A stretch of 21,267 bases of DNA from contig DNXB01000468.1 in NCBI GenBank assembly GCA_003506995.1, forward strand, positions 7,165 through 28,431, given 5' to 3'. The translations under genes and the position numbers were made by a program. Source of the stretch: Verrucomicrobiales bacterium (lineage in GTDB: Bacteria > Verrucomicrobiota > Verrucomicrobiia > Verrucomicrobiales > Verrucomicrobiaceae). Positions 1 to 8,229 of this stretch are shown in pieces; the stretch's first letter is position 1; every line of letters begins with the position of its first letter. A model generated the notes under the pieces. It did not search any database. It worked only from the letters and a program-made list of their open reading frames with translations, and was not told the DNA's origin.

Positions 1-1093
1 CGGCATCGAGCACGATCATGCCGGTCTCGCGGCGACCGATGAGCGGCTCTTTGATGTCGGCGAAGAAGGCTCCGAGCTGATAGAAGTCGCGCTGATTGAA
101 GGGATCAAACTTGTGGTCATGGCATTGTGCGCAGCCCGTGGTCTGGCCCATCCACGCATTGCCGACGGCGCGGACACGGTCAGTGAGCATGCGCTGCTCA
201 TAGTCTTTGGCCTGTGCGCCGCCCTCCTCGGTGGTGAGCAGCAGGCGGTTGAAGGTGGAACCGACCTTTGTCTCCTGATTTGCATCCGGCATCAAATCAC
301 CGGCGATCTGCTCAATGGTGAAGCGGTCGAAGCGCTTGTTGTCATTGAAGGATTTGATGACGTAATCGCGGTAAGGCCAGACGTTGTGCGGGTTGTCGCT
401 GTGATAGCCGATGGTGTCGGCGAAGCGCACCACATCAAGCCAGCCGATGGCCATGCGCTCGCCGTAGTGCGGATTTTTCAAAAGGCTGGAGACGAGTTCG
501 TCGTAGCGTTTGTAAGACAGGTTGGACCAGTCGGACACATCGGACGGCTCGGGCGGGAGGCCGAGAAGATCGAAGTAGAGACGACGGATCAACGTGCGCG
601 CATCGGCAGATGGGGAAGGCTTCAGTCCGATTTCGGCCAAACGCTTCCGCACCAGATGATCCACCGGATTCGCCCCGGCGGGAATCTTCGCCTTCACCGG
701 CTTTTCATAGGCCCAGTGCTGCTGATACTTCGCGCCCTGCTCGATCCACTTTTTGAGGATGTCCTTCTGCCGCTGCGTCAGCTTCTTGTGCGAATCCGGC
801 GGTGGCATGAGATCATCCTCATCATCGGTCAGGATGCGCGAGACGAGCTCACTTTCCTTCACCTTGCCGGGCACGAAGGCCTTCGCCGTGATGGCTTCCT
901 CACGAATGTCGAGGCGCAGATCGGCCTCGCGATGCTTTGGGTCGTTGCCGTGGCAGTAGAAGCAGTTGTCGCTCAAAATGGGCCGCACATCCCGATTGAA
1001 CTCGATCTTGGCCGGAACGGGCGGTTCGGCGGCAAAAACGACCACAGGGGCGAGGCTGGCGAAAAGGAAGGTTTTCATCATAAAATAGTTCAT
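1..1093 (-). CDS. DUF1549/PSCyt1-type cytochrome c-like exported protein (3' end cut by window edge)
   Basis: The minus-strand frame opens at an ATG at 1093 and stays open to base 1, so the protein's C-terminal part is outside the window (about 364 residues are visible). The N-terminus MNYFMMKTFLFASLAPVVV looks like a signal peptide; ATGs at 1081 and 1078 in the same frame are equally plausible starts and none has a Shine-Dalgarno. After it comes a haem-binding CFYCH (residues 44-48) in the context FNRDVRPILSDNCFYCHG, the hallmark of the planctomycete-type cytochrome C (PSCyt1) domain. It is followed by a DUF1549-like region with DLLGLPPEP and a second motif GCAQCHDHKFDPF near the left edge. 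In this family a DUF1553 domain normally follows. Such proteins are large periplasmic proteins of unknown biochemical role, greatly expanded in Planctomycetota and Verrucomicrobiota. The gene starts just after a hairpin at 1108-1135, so it is probably transcribed separately from the upstream hydrolase genes. Family assignment is firm; function is not known. Confidence 0.9.
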   Translation of the reverse strand, partial: MNYFMMKTFLFASLAPVVVFAAEPPVPAKIEFNRDVRPILSDNCFYCHGNDPKHREADLRLDIREEAITAKAFVPGKVKESELVSRILTDDEDDLMPPPDSHKKLTQRQKDILKKWIEQGAKYQQHWAYEKPVKAKIPAGANPVDHLVRKRLAEIGLKPSPSADARTLIRRLYFDLLGLPPEPSDVSDWSNLSYKRYDELVSSLLKNPHYGERMAIGWLDVVRFADTIGYHSDNPHNVWPYRDYVIKSFNDNKRFDRFTIEQIAGDLMPDANQETKVGSTFNRLLLTTEEGGAQAKDYEQRMLTDRVRAVGNAWMGQTTGCAQCHDHKFDPFNQRDFYQLGAFFADIKEPLIGRRETGMIVLDA

Positions 1094-1107
1094 AGAGGAA
1101 ACGATCT

Positions 1108-1135
1108 GCCCGAATGGGTTATTCCCACTTCGGGC
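1108..1135 (-). terminator. Hairpin after the hydrolase operon
   Basis: On the minus strand GCCCGAAGTGGG, loop AATAA, CCCATTCGGGC forms an 11-bp stem with one bulged G. It lies about 20 nt past the stop of the serine hydrolase gene (stop at 1155-1157) and about 15 nt before the next ATG. There is no clear T-run after it, so it could equally act as an mRNA 3'-end stabiliser or a leader element of the downstream cytochrome gene. The stem itself is read directly from the sequence; the role is inferred. Confidence 0.5.
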
Positions 1136-1154
1136 ATGGCAAAATCCGGCGCGA

Positions 1155-2243
1155 TCAGGCCCCTGCCGAAATCAGGTCGGACACCGGGTACAGGATCAGC
1201 GACCCGGACACGTTCTTCGGCAAGGCTGTGAGCAGCACGAAAGTGGTGTCGGTGGCCGGATCGGCCCAGGCGAGCGTGCCGGTGGATCCGCTGTGGCCGA
1301 AGGCGCGGGCGGAGCAGCCTTTGCCGAGGCCCGCAGGCCCGACCATGAAGCCAATGCCGCGATGCGCTTCGAGCGTGGGCGTGTGATCCTGGATCATGAG
1401 GCGTGCGGTGGCCTCGCGCAGCACTTTGCCGTCAGGATGCAGGAAACCGCGCAGGAACGCGGCCACATCAGCCGCCGTGCTGTGCGCGCCACCCCACGGT
1501 GCGGCGAGATTGCGCCAGTAATCGCTGTTCCAGTCCCACTCGCGCGCGTTCGGGTCGCCAGCTCCGGCCTCGGGCGCGGCGTGCTCGGTTTGCATCGGCA
1601 CCATGTCGGATTTCTTGAACTTGCCGAGGCCGAGAACGCTGCGTGACATGCCGAGCTGTGTGAAGACCTCCTCCGCGAGAAAATCCGGGAGCTTCATTTT
1701 CGTGACGCGTTCCACGATCTCCGCCGCGAGCAGGATGCCCATGCTTTGGTAATGATACTTCGTTCCCGGCGTGAACAGCAGCGGCGTGTGCATCGCGCCC
1801 TTCACAAAATCCGACAGCGGCGCGTGTCGTGCGCGCAACTCGTTGTTGTTCTCCAATTGATCCGGCAGGCCCGAGGTGTGTACGAGCAGTTGCTCGATCG
1901 TGATCTCCTTGCGCGCGCCTTCGTTGAACTCAGGCAGGTATTTCACCGCGTGATCAGAAAGCTTCAGCTCACCACGGTCCACCAGGATCATCACTGGAAG
2001 GGCAACGGCGAGCGGCTTGGTGATGGAGCCGAGCAGGAACATCGAATCCGGCTGCGCCTTGCCGAATGCCTGCTGTGTCACTTGATCGCCGCGCCGCACA
2101 TGCAGCACGGCGGATTCGAGCACTCCGGCATCGACTTGCTTCTGGATGATCTGGAAGGCGGTTTGCATGGAGGCAGGGCTGGCGCTGTGGCTTCTCGTCG
2201 CGGCGAGGCTGGCGAGCAAGGTCATGAGGGAGCGGCGGTTCAT
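1155..2243 (-). CDS. Exported serine hydrolase, class C beta-lactamase / penicillin-binding-protein-like family
   Basis: A 362-residue protein of the beta-lactamase (Pfam Beta-lactamase, AmpC/esterase EstB-like) fold. Active-site motifs are visible in order: SITK (about residues 73-76, nucleophile Ser and general-base Lys), YQS (about 165-167, the Y-x-N/S tyrosine) and HSG (about 317-319, replacing KTG). HxG instead of KTG and YxS instead of YAN are typical of esterases and peptidases of this superfamily rather than true beta-lactamases. The N-terminus MNRRSLMTLLASLAA carries an Arg-Arg pair before a short hydrophobic stretch, so export, perhaps by Tat, is likely. I chose the ATG at 2243, which overlaps the upstream TGA by one base (TGATG); a TTG one codon earlier is also open. 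This arrangement indicates translational coupling to the metallo-beta-lactamase-fold gene. It is the last gene of the four-hydrolase run. Substrate unknown. Confidence 0.88.
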   Translation of the reverse strand: MNRRSLMTLLASLAATRSHSASPASMQTAFQIIQKQVDAGVLESAVLHVRRGDQVTQQAFGKAQPDSMFLLGSITKPLAVALPVMILVDRGELKLSDHAVKYLPEFNEGARKEITIEQLLVHTSGLPDQLENNNELRARHAPLSDFVKGAMHTPLLFTPGTKYHYQSMGILLAAEIVERVTKMKLPDFLAEEVFTQLGMSRSVLGLGKFKKSDMVPMQTEHAAPEAGAGDPNAREWDWNSDYWRNLAAPWGGAHSTAADVAAFLRGFLHPDGKVLREATARLMIQDHTPTLEAHRGIGFMVGPAGLGKGCSARAFGHSGSTGTLAWADPATDTTFVLLTALPKNVSGSLILYPVSDLISAGA

Positions 2244-4162
2244 CAATTTGTGGGTGGATTGTCGGGTTCTTTGGCCTGGATGATAAAATCGAAGAGCTGC
2301 CCGTGGCGCTTCCCGTCGAGTGTGATGTCCATGGGCACCATCTGCACGCCGGCGGGCACTTGGGCGGGATCGGCGGTGAGTTTGATCTTGAAACTCTGGC
2401 GTGATTTTGGCGCGACGGTGCCCACGAGTTCGGCGGGTTCGGCTTTCACGCCGGGAGGGAGCTGGAGGGCGACGCGATGCTGCTGCAAGGTGTCGCGGAA
2501 ATTGCGCACGGTGATGCTCACCTCGGCTTCCTTCGCCACATCGACGCGATACGGATAGGCGCTGACCCAGTAAGGGTCGTAGCCGTATTCATAATTCGAA
2601 TCGGGCAGCAGCTCCTTGTATTTGCGGATCGCGCGCAGCGCCCAGTCATGAAAGCGCTCGATGAAGGCCGCGGGCTCGGTCATGAGCACGCCGTGCGCAC
2701 CCATGATGATGTCCGGCTGGAGTTTTTGCAGATACTTCGCAGCAACGAGGTAGCCTTCCTCGATGATGGCGCTGTTGCGGGCGTTCACGCACTCGTGGCC
2801 GTTTTGCGCGGGATCGGCAGGATCGCCGAAAAGATTGTCGCCGGTGAAGACGACCTTTTGGCCGTCGAGTTCGAGCCACAGGGCGTTGCCGAACTCCGTC
2901 TGGCCGGGCATCCAGTCGATGTGCAGCTTGTAGCCTTCCCATTCGATCACGTCGCCGGCTTTGAGGATGCGGTCGATCTTCGCCTTCTCGAATCCGGCGT
3001 TGTAGGCGCCGATCATCGCCGGGTAGTCGTAGAAGCGCGGGTTCTCGCATTTGTCGGCGATGGTGTCCATCGTCCAGAACTTCACGCCGTGCTCCTGAAG
3101 CGCGGGAAAGAGTGTGAAGTGGTCGCCATGCGAGTGGGAAATCCAACACGCGTCGATTTGTTTCAGCCCGAGGTGCTCCTTCATGTCGCTGATGATGCGT
3201 TCGAGCACGAGCTTTGGGAACAGGCCGCAGTCCAGCAGCAAAGCGTGGCCGCTGTCGGCGATGAGGATGGCGAAATTCTTCCCCGCCATCTCCGGGCCGA
3301 ACATGTAGAGGTGCGGCGTCACCTGCACGATGTAATTCGCCTTCGTCGGCTTCGTGGCCGGATGCGGACCGCGTTTGGAATTGTTCACCGGATAGCCACG
3401 GATGTAATCGGGCCGGAAATCGACGAGCTTCTTCTCATAAGCCTCGAACTGCTTCGTCGCCTCGCGAATGACCGGCCCCTGAGATGGAAAGGCCGTCTCG
3501 ATGCCCAGCGCGGCAAGTTTTTGCACCGAGGCGGTGAGCGCGTCGAGGCCCTTGGCGAAACCGTAGTCCCACTCGGTGTCGAACCAGTTCGTCATCTTCG
3601 CGCCGTCATGCATCACGCCGCCGGTGAAGGCCAGCGCGCGGCCCTCGCGCTTGATGACAAAGCTCATGCCGCCCGGCGAGTGCCCCGGCGTGCTCACGCA
3701 GGTGATGTCGAAGCCGTTCCAGGTGAGCACCTCACCATCCGCGAGCACACGGTCGATCTTCACTGGCTCCGCAGGCGGGCGCACATAGCTCGCGCCATGC
3801 ACGCTGTGTTTGTCGCCAAGCCTCGGGTGCCATTTGCGAAACGAGAGCGGGTTTTCGAGAATCTCTTTCTCCACCTCCGAAGTCGCGACCTTCGTGACCG
3901 CACGATCCAGCTTCGGTGCTCCCTGGCACAGCTCGCGATGATGATCTGTGAGCAGCGCCCACTCGACCCGCTTCACGCCGATTTCCGCCAAGTGCTCCAG
4001 CACCGTGCCATCGCCCAGATTGATGACCAGCGCGGCGTCCTCATGCTTCAGCAAATAGACATTGCAGGTGTCCTGCCAGAGTTGCACGCCCGGCACCGGT
4101 TGCTGGAACTCGGCGAGCGCGAGGCTTTGCAGGGCGAAGAGTGCGGAAAGGATGCGGTTCAT
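2243..4162 (-). CDS. Exported protein with two metallo-beta-lactamase-fold domains, first site decayed
   Basis: About 639 residues from the ATG at 4162, chosen because MNRILSALFALQSLALA is a clear signal peptide; an upstream in-frame TTG at 4210 would place 16 charged residues before it. Domain 1 (about 25-250) has the MBL topology but its HxHxDH is replaced by DHHREL, the later Asp by Gly (FTGGV) and the final His by Gln; only TPGHS is retained. Domain 2 (about 280-500) has an intact HSHGDH (343-348), FTGD (Asp about 442) and GAHG (His about 490), but the usual PGHT is PGQT (Gln about 421). The C-terminal 100 residues look like an Ig-like beta-sandwich. Domain 2 is therefore probably the catalytic one, with an altered metal site, and domain 1 may be structural or substrate-binding. 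The gene sits 44 bp after the M20 amidohydrolase gene and overlaps the serine hydrolase start. Reaction unknown; hydrolysis of an amide, ester or lactone is an inference from the fold. Confidence 0.85.
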   Translation of the reverse strand: MNRILSALFALQSLALAEFQQPVPGVQLWQDTCNVYLLKHEDAALVINLGDGTVLEHLAEIGVKRVEWALLTDHHRELCQGAPKLDRAVTKVATSEVEKEILENPLSFRKWHPRLGDKHSVHGASYVRPPAEPVKIDRVLADGEVLTWNGFDITCVSTPGHSPGGMSFVIKREGRALAFTGGVMHDGAKMTNWFDTEWDYGFAKGLDALTASVQKLAALGIETAFPSQGPVIREATKQFEAYEKKLVDFRPDYIRGYPVNNSKRGPHPATKPTKANYIVQVTPHLYMFGPEMAGKNFAILIADSGHALLLDCGLFPKLVLERIISDMKEHLGLKQIDACWISHSHGDHFTLFPALQEHGVKFWTMDTIADKCENPRFYDYPAMIGAYNAGFEKAKIDRILKAGDVIEWEGYKLHIDWMPGQTEFGNALWLELDGQKVVFTGDNLFGDPADPAQNGHECVNARNSAIIEEGYLVAAKYLQKLQPDIIMGAHGVLMTEPAAFIERFHDWALRAIRKYKELLPDSNYEYGYDPYWVSAYPYRVDVAKEAEVSITVRNFRDTLQQHRVALQLPPGVKAEPAELVGTVAPKSRQSFKIKLTADPAQVPAGVQMVPMDITLDGKRHGQLFDFIIQAKEPDNPPTN

Positions 4163-4206
4163 ACAGCTACCAACGTCACAAATGAGTGTTTTGTGACGCG
4201 GCGGGC

Positions 4207-5508
4207 TCAACGCTTGAGTTCACTCATCACCGCTAGGGTCATCGCCTTGACGCCCACAGTGATGGAGGGTGCAGCTTCAGGTCGATAGAACGGCGAATGC
4301 AGGCTGGGGAGGATTTCGCCGGTTTTGTTCGCCTTCTCGACCTTCTCTGGTGCGACGGTGCCGAGCCAGGCGAGGAAGACGGGGATTTTGTCGGAGGTCA
4401 TCGTGTAGCGGGAGAAGTCCTCGCCGGCCATGGTGGCCTTGCGTTCGATGATGCTGGGCTTGCCAAAGGCATCGGCCCAGACCTGACTCACGCGTGTGGT
4501 GAGCGCCGGATCATTGAACAAGGACGGTGTGCCAGGGCCGGTCAGTTTGACCTCGGGCAGCAGATTGTCCGGCAGTCCGGCGGCGATGCCGAGGCCACGG
4601 CAGATGCGTTTGATGGACTCCAGCACCTGATTGCGCGTCTCGGGGCTGGTGGTGCGCACGGTGAGGCCGAGTTCGACCTTGTCGGGGATGATGTTGTGCT
4701 TGGTGCCGCCGTTGAACTTGCCGACTGTCACCACCACCGGCTCCACGGGATGCAGTTCACGGCTGTCGATGGTTTGCAAGGCCAGCACGATCTGCGAGGC
4801 GAGCACAATGGGGTCTTTGGTCGTGTCGGGCATCGCGCCATGGCCGCCGACGCCTTTGACGAGAATGTCCACCGTGTCCGTGCTCGCGGTGGCGGGCCCG
4901 CTGGTGACACCGAAGGTGCCCACGGGCAGTCCGGCATCGCAATGCAGCGCGAGGCATACGTCTGGCTTCGGGAAGCGCTGGAACAGGCCGTCGTCGATCA
5001 TGGCCAGCGCACCCATGCCGCGCTCCTCGGCGGGTTGCGCGATGAAAACGAGCGTGCCCTTCCACTGGTCCTTCGATGCCGCGAGCGCCCGCGCCGCACC
5101 GACCCAGCAGGTCATGTGCATGTCGTGACCGCAGGCGTGCATCACCGAGACATCGTTGCCGGCATCGTCCTTCGTGGTCGTCTTGCTGACATAGGGCACC
5201 GAGCCGATCTCGCGCACGGGCAGGCCATCCAGATCCGTGCGCACGAGCACCGTTTTGCCCGGCCCGTTTTTCAACACCGCCACCACGCCGAAGCCGCCGA
5301 CTTTCTCCGTCACTTCAAATCCAGCCGCGCGGATTTCCTCCGCCATTCGAGCGCTGGTCTTTTCCTCATGAAACGACAGCTCGGGGTGCGCGTGCAGATG
5401 TTCGTAAAGTTGAATCAACGAGAGGCGCTGCCCTTCGATGAAGGTGTCAATGGGATCTGCGGCATGCAGACTGACGGTGGCGAGGAGGGCGAGAGTGAGT
5501 GTCTTCAT
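4207..5508 (-). CDS. Exported M20D-family amidohydrolase (N-acyl amino acid / hippurate hydrolase type)
   Basis: A 433-residue protein starting MKTLTLALLATVSLHA, a signal peptide. It has the M20D signature residues: HAHPELSFHEEKTS (39-52), HACGHDMH (124-131, metal ligands Cys126 and His128), EE at 161-162 (catalytic Glu and metal-ligand Glu), His189, the dimerisation-domain GGHGAMPD (221-228) and a C-terminal LHSPFY with His404 as the last ligand. Family members (IAA-amino acid hydrolases, hippurate hydrolases, N-acetyl-diaminopimelate deacetylases) release an acyl group from an N-acyl amino acid. The length is a little above the cytoplasmic relatives because of the leader. The signal peptide makes this an extracytoplasmic aminoacylase, which fits scavenging of acylated amino acids. 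It lies 42 bp downstream of the ceramidase-like gene and 44 bp upstream of the double-MBL gene. Exact acyl substrate cannot be told. Confidence 0.93.
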   Translation of the reverse strand: MKTLTLALLATVSLHAADPIDTFIEGQRLSLIQLYEHLHAHPELSFHEEKTSARMAEEIRAAGFEVTEKVGGFGVVAVLKNGPGKTVLVRTDLDGLPVREIGSVPYVSKTTTKDDAGNDVSVMHACGHDMHMTCWVGAARALAASKDQWKGTLVFIAQPAEERGMGALAMIDDGLFQRFPKPDVCLALHCDAGLPVGTFGVTSGPATASTDTVDILVKGVGGHGAMPDTTKDPIVLASQIVLALQTIDSRELHPVEPVVVTVGKFNGGTKHNIIPDKVELGLTVRTTSPETRNQVLESIKRICRGLGIAAGLPDNLLPEVKLTGPGTPSLFNDPALTTRVSQVWADAFGKPSIIERKATMAGEDFSRYTMTSDKIPVFLAWLGTVAPEKVEKANKTGEILPSLHSPFYRPEAAPSITVGVKAMTLAVMSELKR

Positions 5509-5550
5509 GCGGGAAGGCTGTGAGGTGGCAAAACCTCTGCGGAGGTCTGG

Positions 5551-6978
5551 TTACTTCTTCTCCCACATCCCTTTGAGCGCTTCCACGGTGCGCTCGACGA
5601 GCACCTGGCCGCCATCGGGGCCGATCTGGCTGCTCTGGATGACGGCACCGTAGCCGCCGTGCTTCGCGGCGCGTTCGGTGGGCAGGTAGGTGCCGGGACC
5701 GGCGAGCTGGATGACAAAGGTCTGGATGCCAGGGCTGCGGGCCTTCATCTGCACGCCGTAGTCGGTGTAGAGTTCGAACTCGTTCGTGGCGATGGCGATG
5801 TCGCCGAGGCGCAGCGCGTGCAGTTCCATCACATACGGCGGCTGCGTGCCGGCCTGCTGCTCGTTGTAGCGGTCCACCACGCGCTGGTTCCAGCCGAGGT
5901 TCCACTTCTGCTTGGGATCGTCCTTGTATTTGGCCGCCTCGGTCATGGCGGCGGCTTTTTCGAGGATGGTGACCTTGCGGTAAGGCAGCTCAATGTCCTG
6001 AACGTGATGCTGGAAAGGCACATCGTCGCGGATGTCATGCTTTGCGCCTTCATACGCCTCTTCCCAGGCGTTCACGAGGCGACGCGCCATCTCATCCAGG
6101 CGCGAGATGCCGCCGCGAAGCTTGCGCATGCGCTCATCGGCATCGCGACCGTAGGCGAGGCGCGAGGTGACATCCCCGCCCGCGCCGGTCCAGGCGAGGA
6201 TGTGCAGGTCCTTGCCATGCTTTTCACGCAGACGTGTGCGCACCGGGTCCCAGAAGTCGGCGTGGATGGCGGAGTTGCCGCCGACCTCCTGCGAGGGGCA
6301 GGCCACATTGATGGCGGTGGCGATGAGCTTGTCCGCCGCATCCCAGAAACAGAGCACCTCGATGTTGTGATCCTCGTAGCTTTCGATGCCTCGGAAGTTG
6401 GGTGAATCCGGCTTCCCATACATCACCGCCGTGCCGTCGGCATAGTAGGGGCGGCGGTTCTGCGCGATCACCGCCTGGCTCTGGCCCCAGGCCACCTTGC
6501 CCGGCTGGCGTTTCTGCCATGCCTCGACGATGCCGTCCGCCACTTTGGCCGTCATCCATTCCGCATACGGGCCTGGCTGCATGATGCCGGTCTCAGGCAG
6601 CGCATACTTGCCATCGACCGTCACCGGCGCGGTGTGCGTGTGGGTGGCATTGAGGAAGATCTTTTTCAAGTCCACGCCCGCCAGACGGTCACCGATCTTT
6701 TCCCGCACCTTGGCCAGAATGCCGGCGCGGATCGCCACGAGGTCGCAGGACACCATGATGGCCTGGTCGGTCGCCTGATCTCCCTCGCGCGATTCCAAAG
6801 CGAGCACGGTGGCGAAGATGCGCGTGTCCGGCTTCTTCGAGATGCGCACATTGCGCTGTCCGTCCAGCGCGACCGGCTCTTCCGGCGTGATGTCGATGGT
6901 GGCCGCGCCGATGTGAAGCCGCGCGGCGTGAAGGGTGGAGGCGAAAGCGAGGAGGCAGAGCAGTGGGAGCAGTCTCAT
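5551..6978 (-). CDS. Exported neutral/alkaline ceramidase-like hydrolase (catalytic domain only)
   Basis: About 475 residues from the ATG at 6978; a TTG three codons earlier (6987) is also open but the ATG directly precedes the leader MRLLPLLCLLAFASTLHA. The mature start has the family signature HIGAATIDITP, then NATHTHTAP (His about 113 and 115, zinc ligands in neutral ceramidases), a conserved AQNRRP segment and IHADFWDP (His about 239). These match the N-terminal zinc domain of neutral/alkaline non-lysosomal ceramidases (Pfam Ceramidase_alk). True ceramidases are about 650-700 residues with a C-terminal Ig-like domain; here that domain is missing, as in many PVC-group homologues of unknown substrate. 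The fold predicts cleavage of an N-acyl amide, not necessarily ceramide. First gene of the hydrolase run; its promoter should lie in 6979-7143, where I see no convincing -10/-35 pair. Confidence 0.85.
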   Translation of the reverse strand: MRLLPLLCLLAFASTLHAARLHIGAATIDITPEEPVALDGQRNVRISKKPDTRIFATVLALESREGDQATDQAIMVSCDLVAIRAGILAKVREKIGDRLAGVDLKKIFLNATHTHTAPVTVDGKYALPETGIMQPGPYAEWMTAKVADGIVEAWQKRQPGKVAWGQSQAVIAQNRRPYYADGTAVMYGKPDSPNFRGIESYEDHNIEVLCFWDAADKLIATAINVACPSQEVGGNSAIHADFWDPVRTRLREKHGKDLHILAWTGAGGDVTSRLAYGRDADERMRKLRGGISRLDEMARRLVNAWEEAYEGAKHDIRDDVPFQHHVQDIELPYRKVTILEKAAAMTEAAKYKDDPKQKWNLGWNQRVVDRYNEQQAGTQPPYVMELHALRLGDIAIATNEFELYTDYGVQMKARSPGIQTFVIQLAGPGTYLPTERAAKHGGYGAVIQSSQIGPDGGQVLVERTVEALKGMWEKK

Positions 6979-7143
6979 GCCAAGCAAACGGCAGCCGATG
7001 TCTGTTTCTGCCTGCTCAGGCCGGCTTTACGGAAGAATCGCTGTCATCCAGCGAGCGGAGATGGCGTTGGGAGTGCTGGGGGTGACGGAATCGAGATCAA
7101 GCAGGGCACACGCGCGCCACGAGCGAGCAGCGCCCACACATTG

Positions 7144-7186
7144 GCAAGACCGATGCCTTTCGAGCCGTTGGTGCGATCAGTCTTGC
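7144..7186 (-). terminator. Terminator-like hairpin overlapping the end of the third USP gene
   Basis: On the minus strand GCAAGACTGAT is followed about 21 nt later by ATCGGTCTTGC, an 11-bp stem with one G-U pair. The left arm overlaps the TGA stop of the universal stress protein gene (7177-7179). No T-run follows, so intrinsic termination would be weak. It separates the USP/lactate run from the hydrolase run. Confidence 0.35.
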
Positions 7187-8091
7187 GGCGGCTTCACCAC
7201 GAGAACGGAGCACGGGAGGCGCATGAGCAGACGCTCGGCGGTGGAACCGAGGAGCAGGTAGCGGAGATTGGTGCGCCCGAGGGCGCCGAGCACGATGAGA
7301 TCCGCGCCATCCTTCTGCGCATGATCGGCGATGCCGTGTCCCACGCGGCGGTCCTCATGCAGCACCTCGCGCGCGTTGATTCCTGCGGCCGACTCCTTCA
7401 CAAAATCATGCAACTGCGCCTGGATGGCGGTGACGAGCTCCTCGCGCGGCGGCACGGACAGATTGGCCATGCCCAGCCCCGATTCGCCAAACGGGCCGAT
7501 GACCGCCAGCATCGAGCCAGGATCCCTCCAGACATGCAGAAAATCCACCGCCGCAGAGTCCTGCAGGGCGATCTCCCGCGCAACGCCCGCCACGCGTGGC
7601 GAGTGTTCGGAGAAGTCCACGCAGGCAACGATCTTTTTGAACGCGCGCGGATGATCAGCGCGCACCAGCAGCACGTCCACGGGCGATTTGCGCGCCAGCT
7701 TCCCAGAGACGGAACCCGCGCCGGCAGGGTTTTCGCCGGAGCCGGTGATGCCCGCCACGAGAAGGTCGGCACGGAGGGACTTGGCATGCTCCAGCAGCTC
7801 GTGAAGCGGCGCGCCCACCACCAGGGTTACCTCGAAGGCGGCGGGAAGTTTGGACTGCGCCAGCCAATGGTCGAGCGCCTTGCGCCCGCCGTCCATGGCA
7901 TGGGCCGCGGCGGACTCAAAGGGTTCCTTGCGACTGTCTGCCAGCGCTGCGAGGGCATCGCGGTCAATGACATGGAGGACATGCAGCCTCGCGCTGTGAA
8001 GCATGGCGAGGCGCGCGGCCTGGTCGAGGGCGGCGCGGGAGCCGGTGGAGAAATCCACGGCTGTAAGGATGGTCTTGAAGGAAGCACTCAT
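7177..8091 (-). CDS. Universal stress protein, two UspA domains (USP copy next to ldhA)
   Basis: A 304-residue tandem UspA protein. Domain 1 begins KTILTAVDFSTGSRAALDQA and domain 2 begins KKIVACVDFSEHS near residue 150. The C-terminal domain carries a full nucleotide-binding motif G-x2-G-x9-G-S-T (GALGRTNLRYLLLGST), predicting ATP binding as in MJ0577. The N-terminal domain has a shortened version, GITGSGENPAGAGS, with eight instead of nine residues between the second and third Gly. It is a clear paralogue of the USP at 10860-11747: both start KTIL-x2-VDFSTGSR and share the shortened motif. Cytoplasmic and probably regulatory; partner unknown. The gap to ldhA upstream is 138 bp, the longest in this run, so it may have its own promoter. 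The start ATG is preceded by AACCAACCACCACC, no Shine-Dalgarno. Confidence 0.95.
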   Translation of the reverse strand: MSASFKTILTAVDFSTGSRAALDQAARLAMLHSARLHVLHVIDRDALAALADSRKEPFESAAAHAMDGGRKALDHWLAQSKLPAAFEVTLVVGAPLHELLEHAKSLRADLLVAGITGSGENPAGAGSVSGKLARKSPVDVLLVRADHPRAFKKIVACVDFSEHSPRVAGVAREIALQDSAAVDFLHVWRDPGSMLAVIGPFGESGLGMANLSVPPREELVTAIQAQLHDFVKESAAGINAREVLHEDRRVGHGIADHAQKDGADLIVLGALGRTNLRYLLLGSTAERLLMRLPCSVLVVKPPQD

Positions 8092-8229
8092 GGTGGTGGT
8101 TGGTTCTATGTGAAACGCAACGGCAGCCCTTGAAAAATCACGAGATCACCCTCGATCAAGATGCCGTGCGCCTTTGACAATCCGCGCGGCATTCGACCGC
8201 CCCCCGGACTTTCGTGCATCCGGCCGCTG

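Noticed and set aside
4162..4210. Longer start of the double-MBL protein at a TTG (4210)
   Set aside because: Would place charged residues before an obvious signal peptide; the ATG at 4162 is the better start.
2477..4288. 603-codon plus-strand open frame
   Set aside because: Lies antisense to the double-MBL gene, Arg/His/Val-rich with no recognisable domain; a GC-bias shadow.
4297..5523. 408-codon plus-strand open frame
   Set aside because: Exact antisense of the M20D amidohydrolase; no motif of its own.
6634..8133. 499-codon plus-strand open frame
   Set aside because: Antisense to the ceramidase-like and USP genes, which have clear family motifs; shadow.
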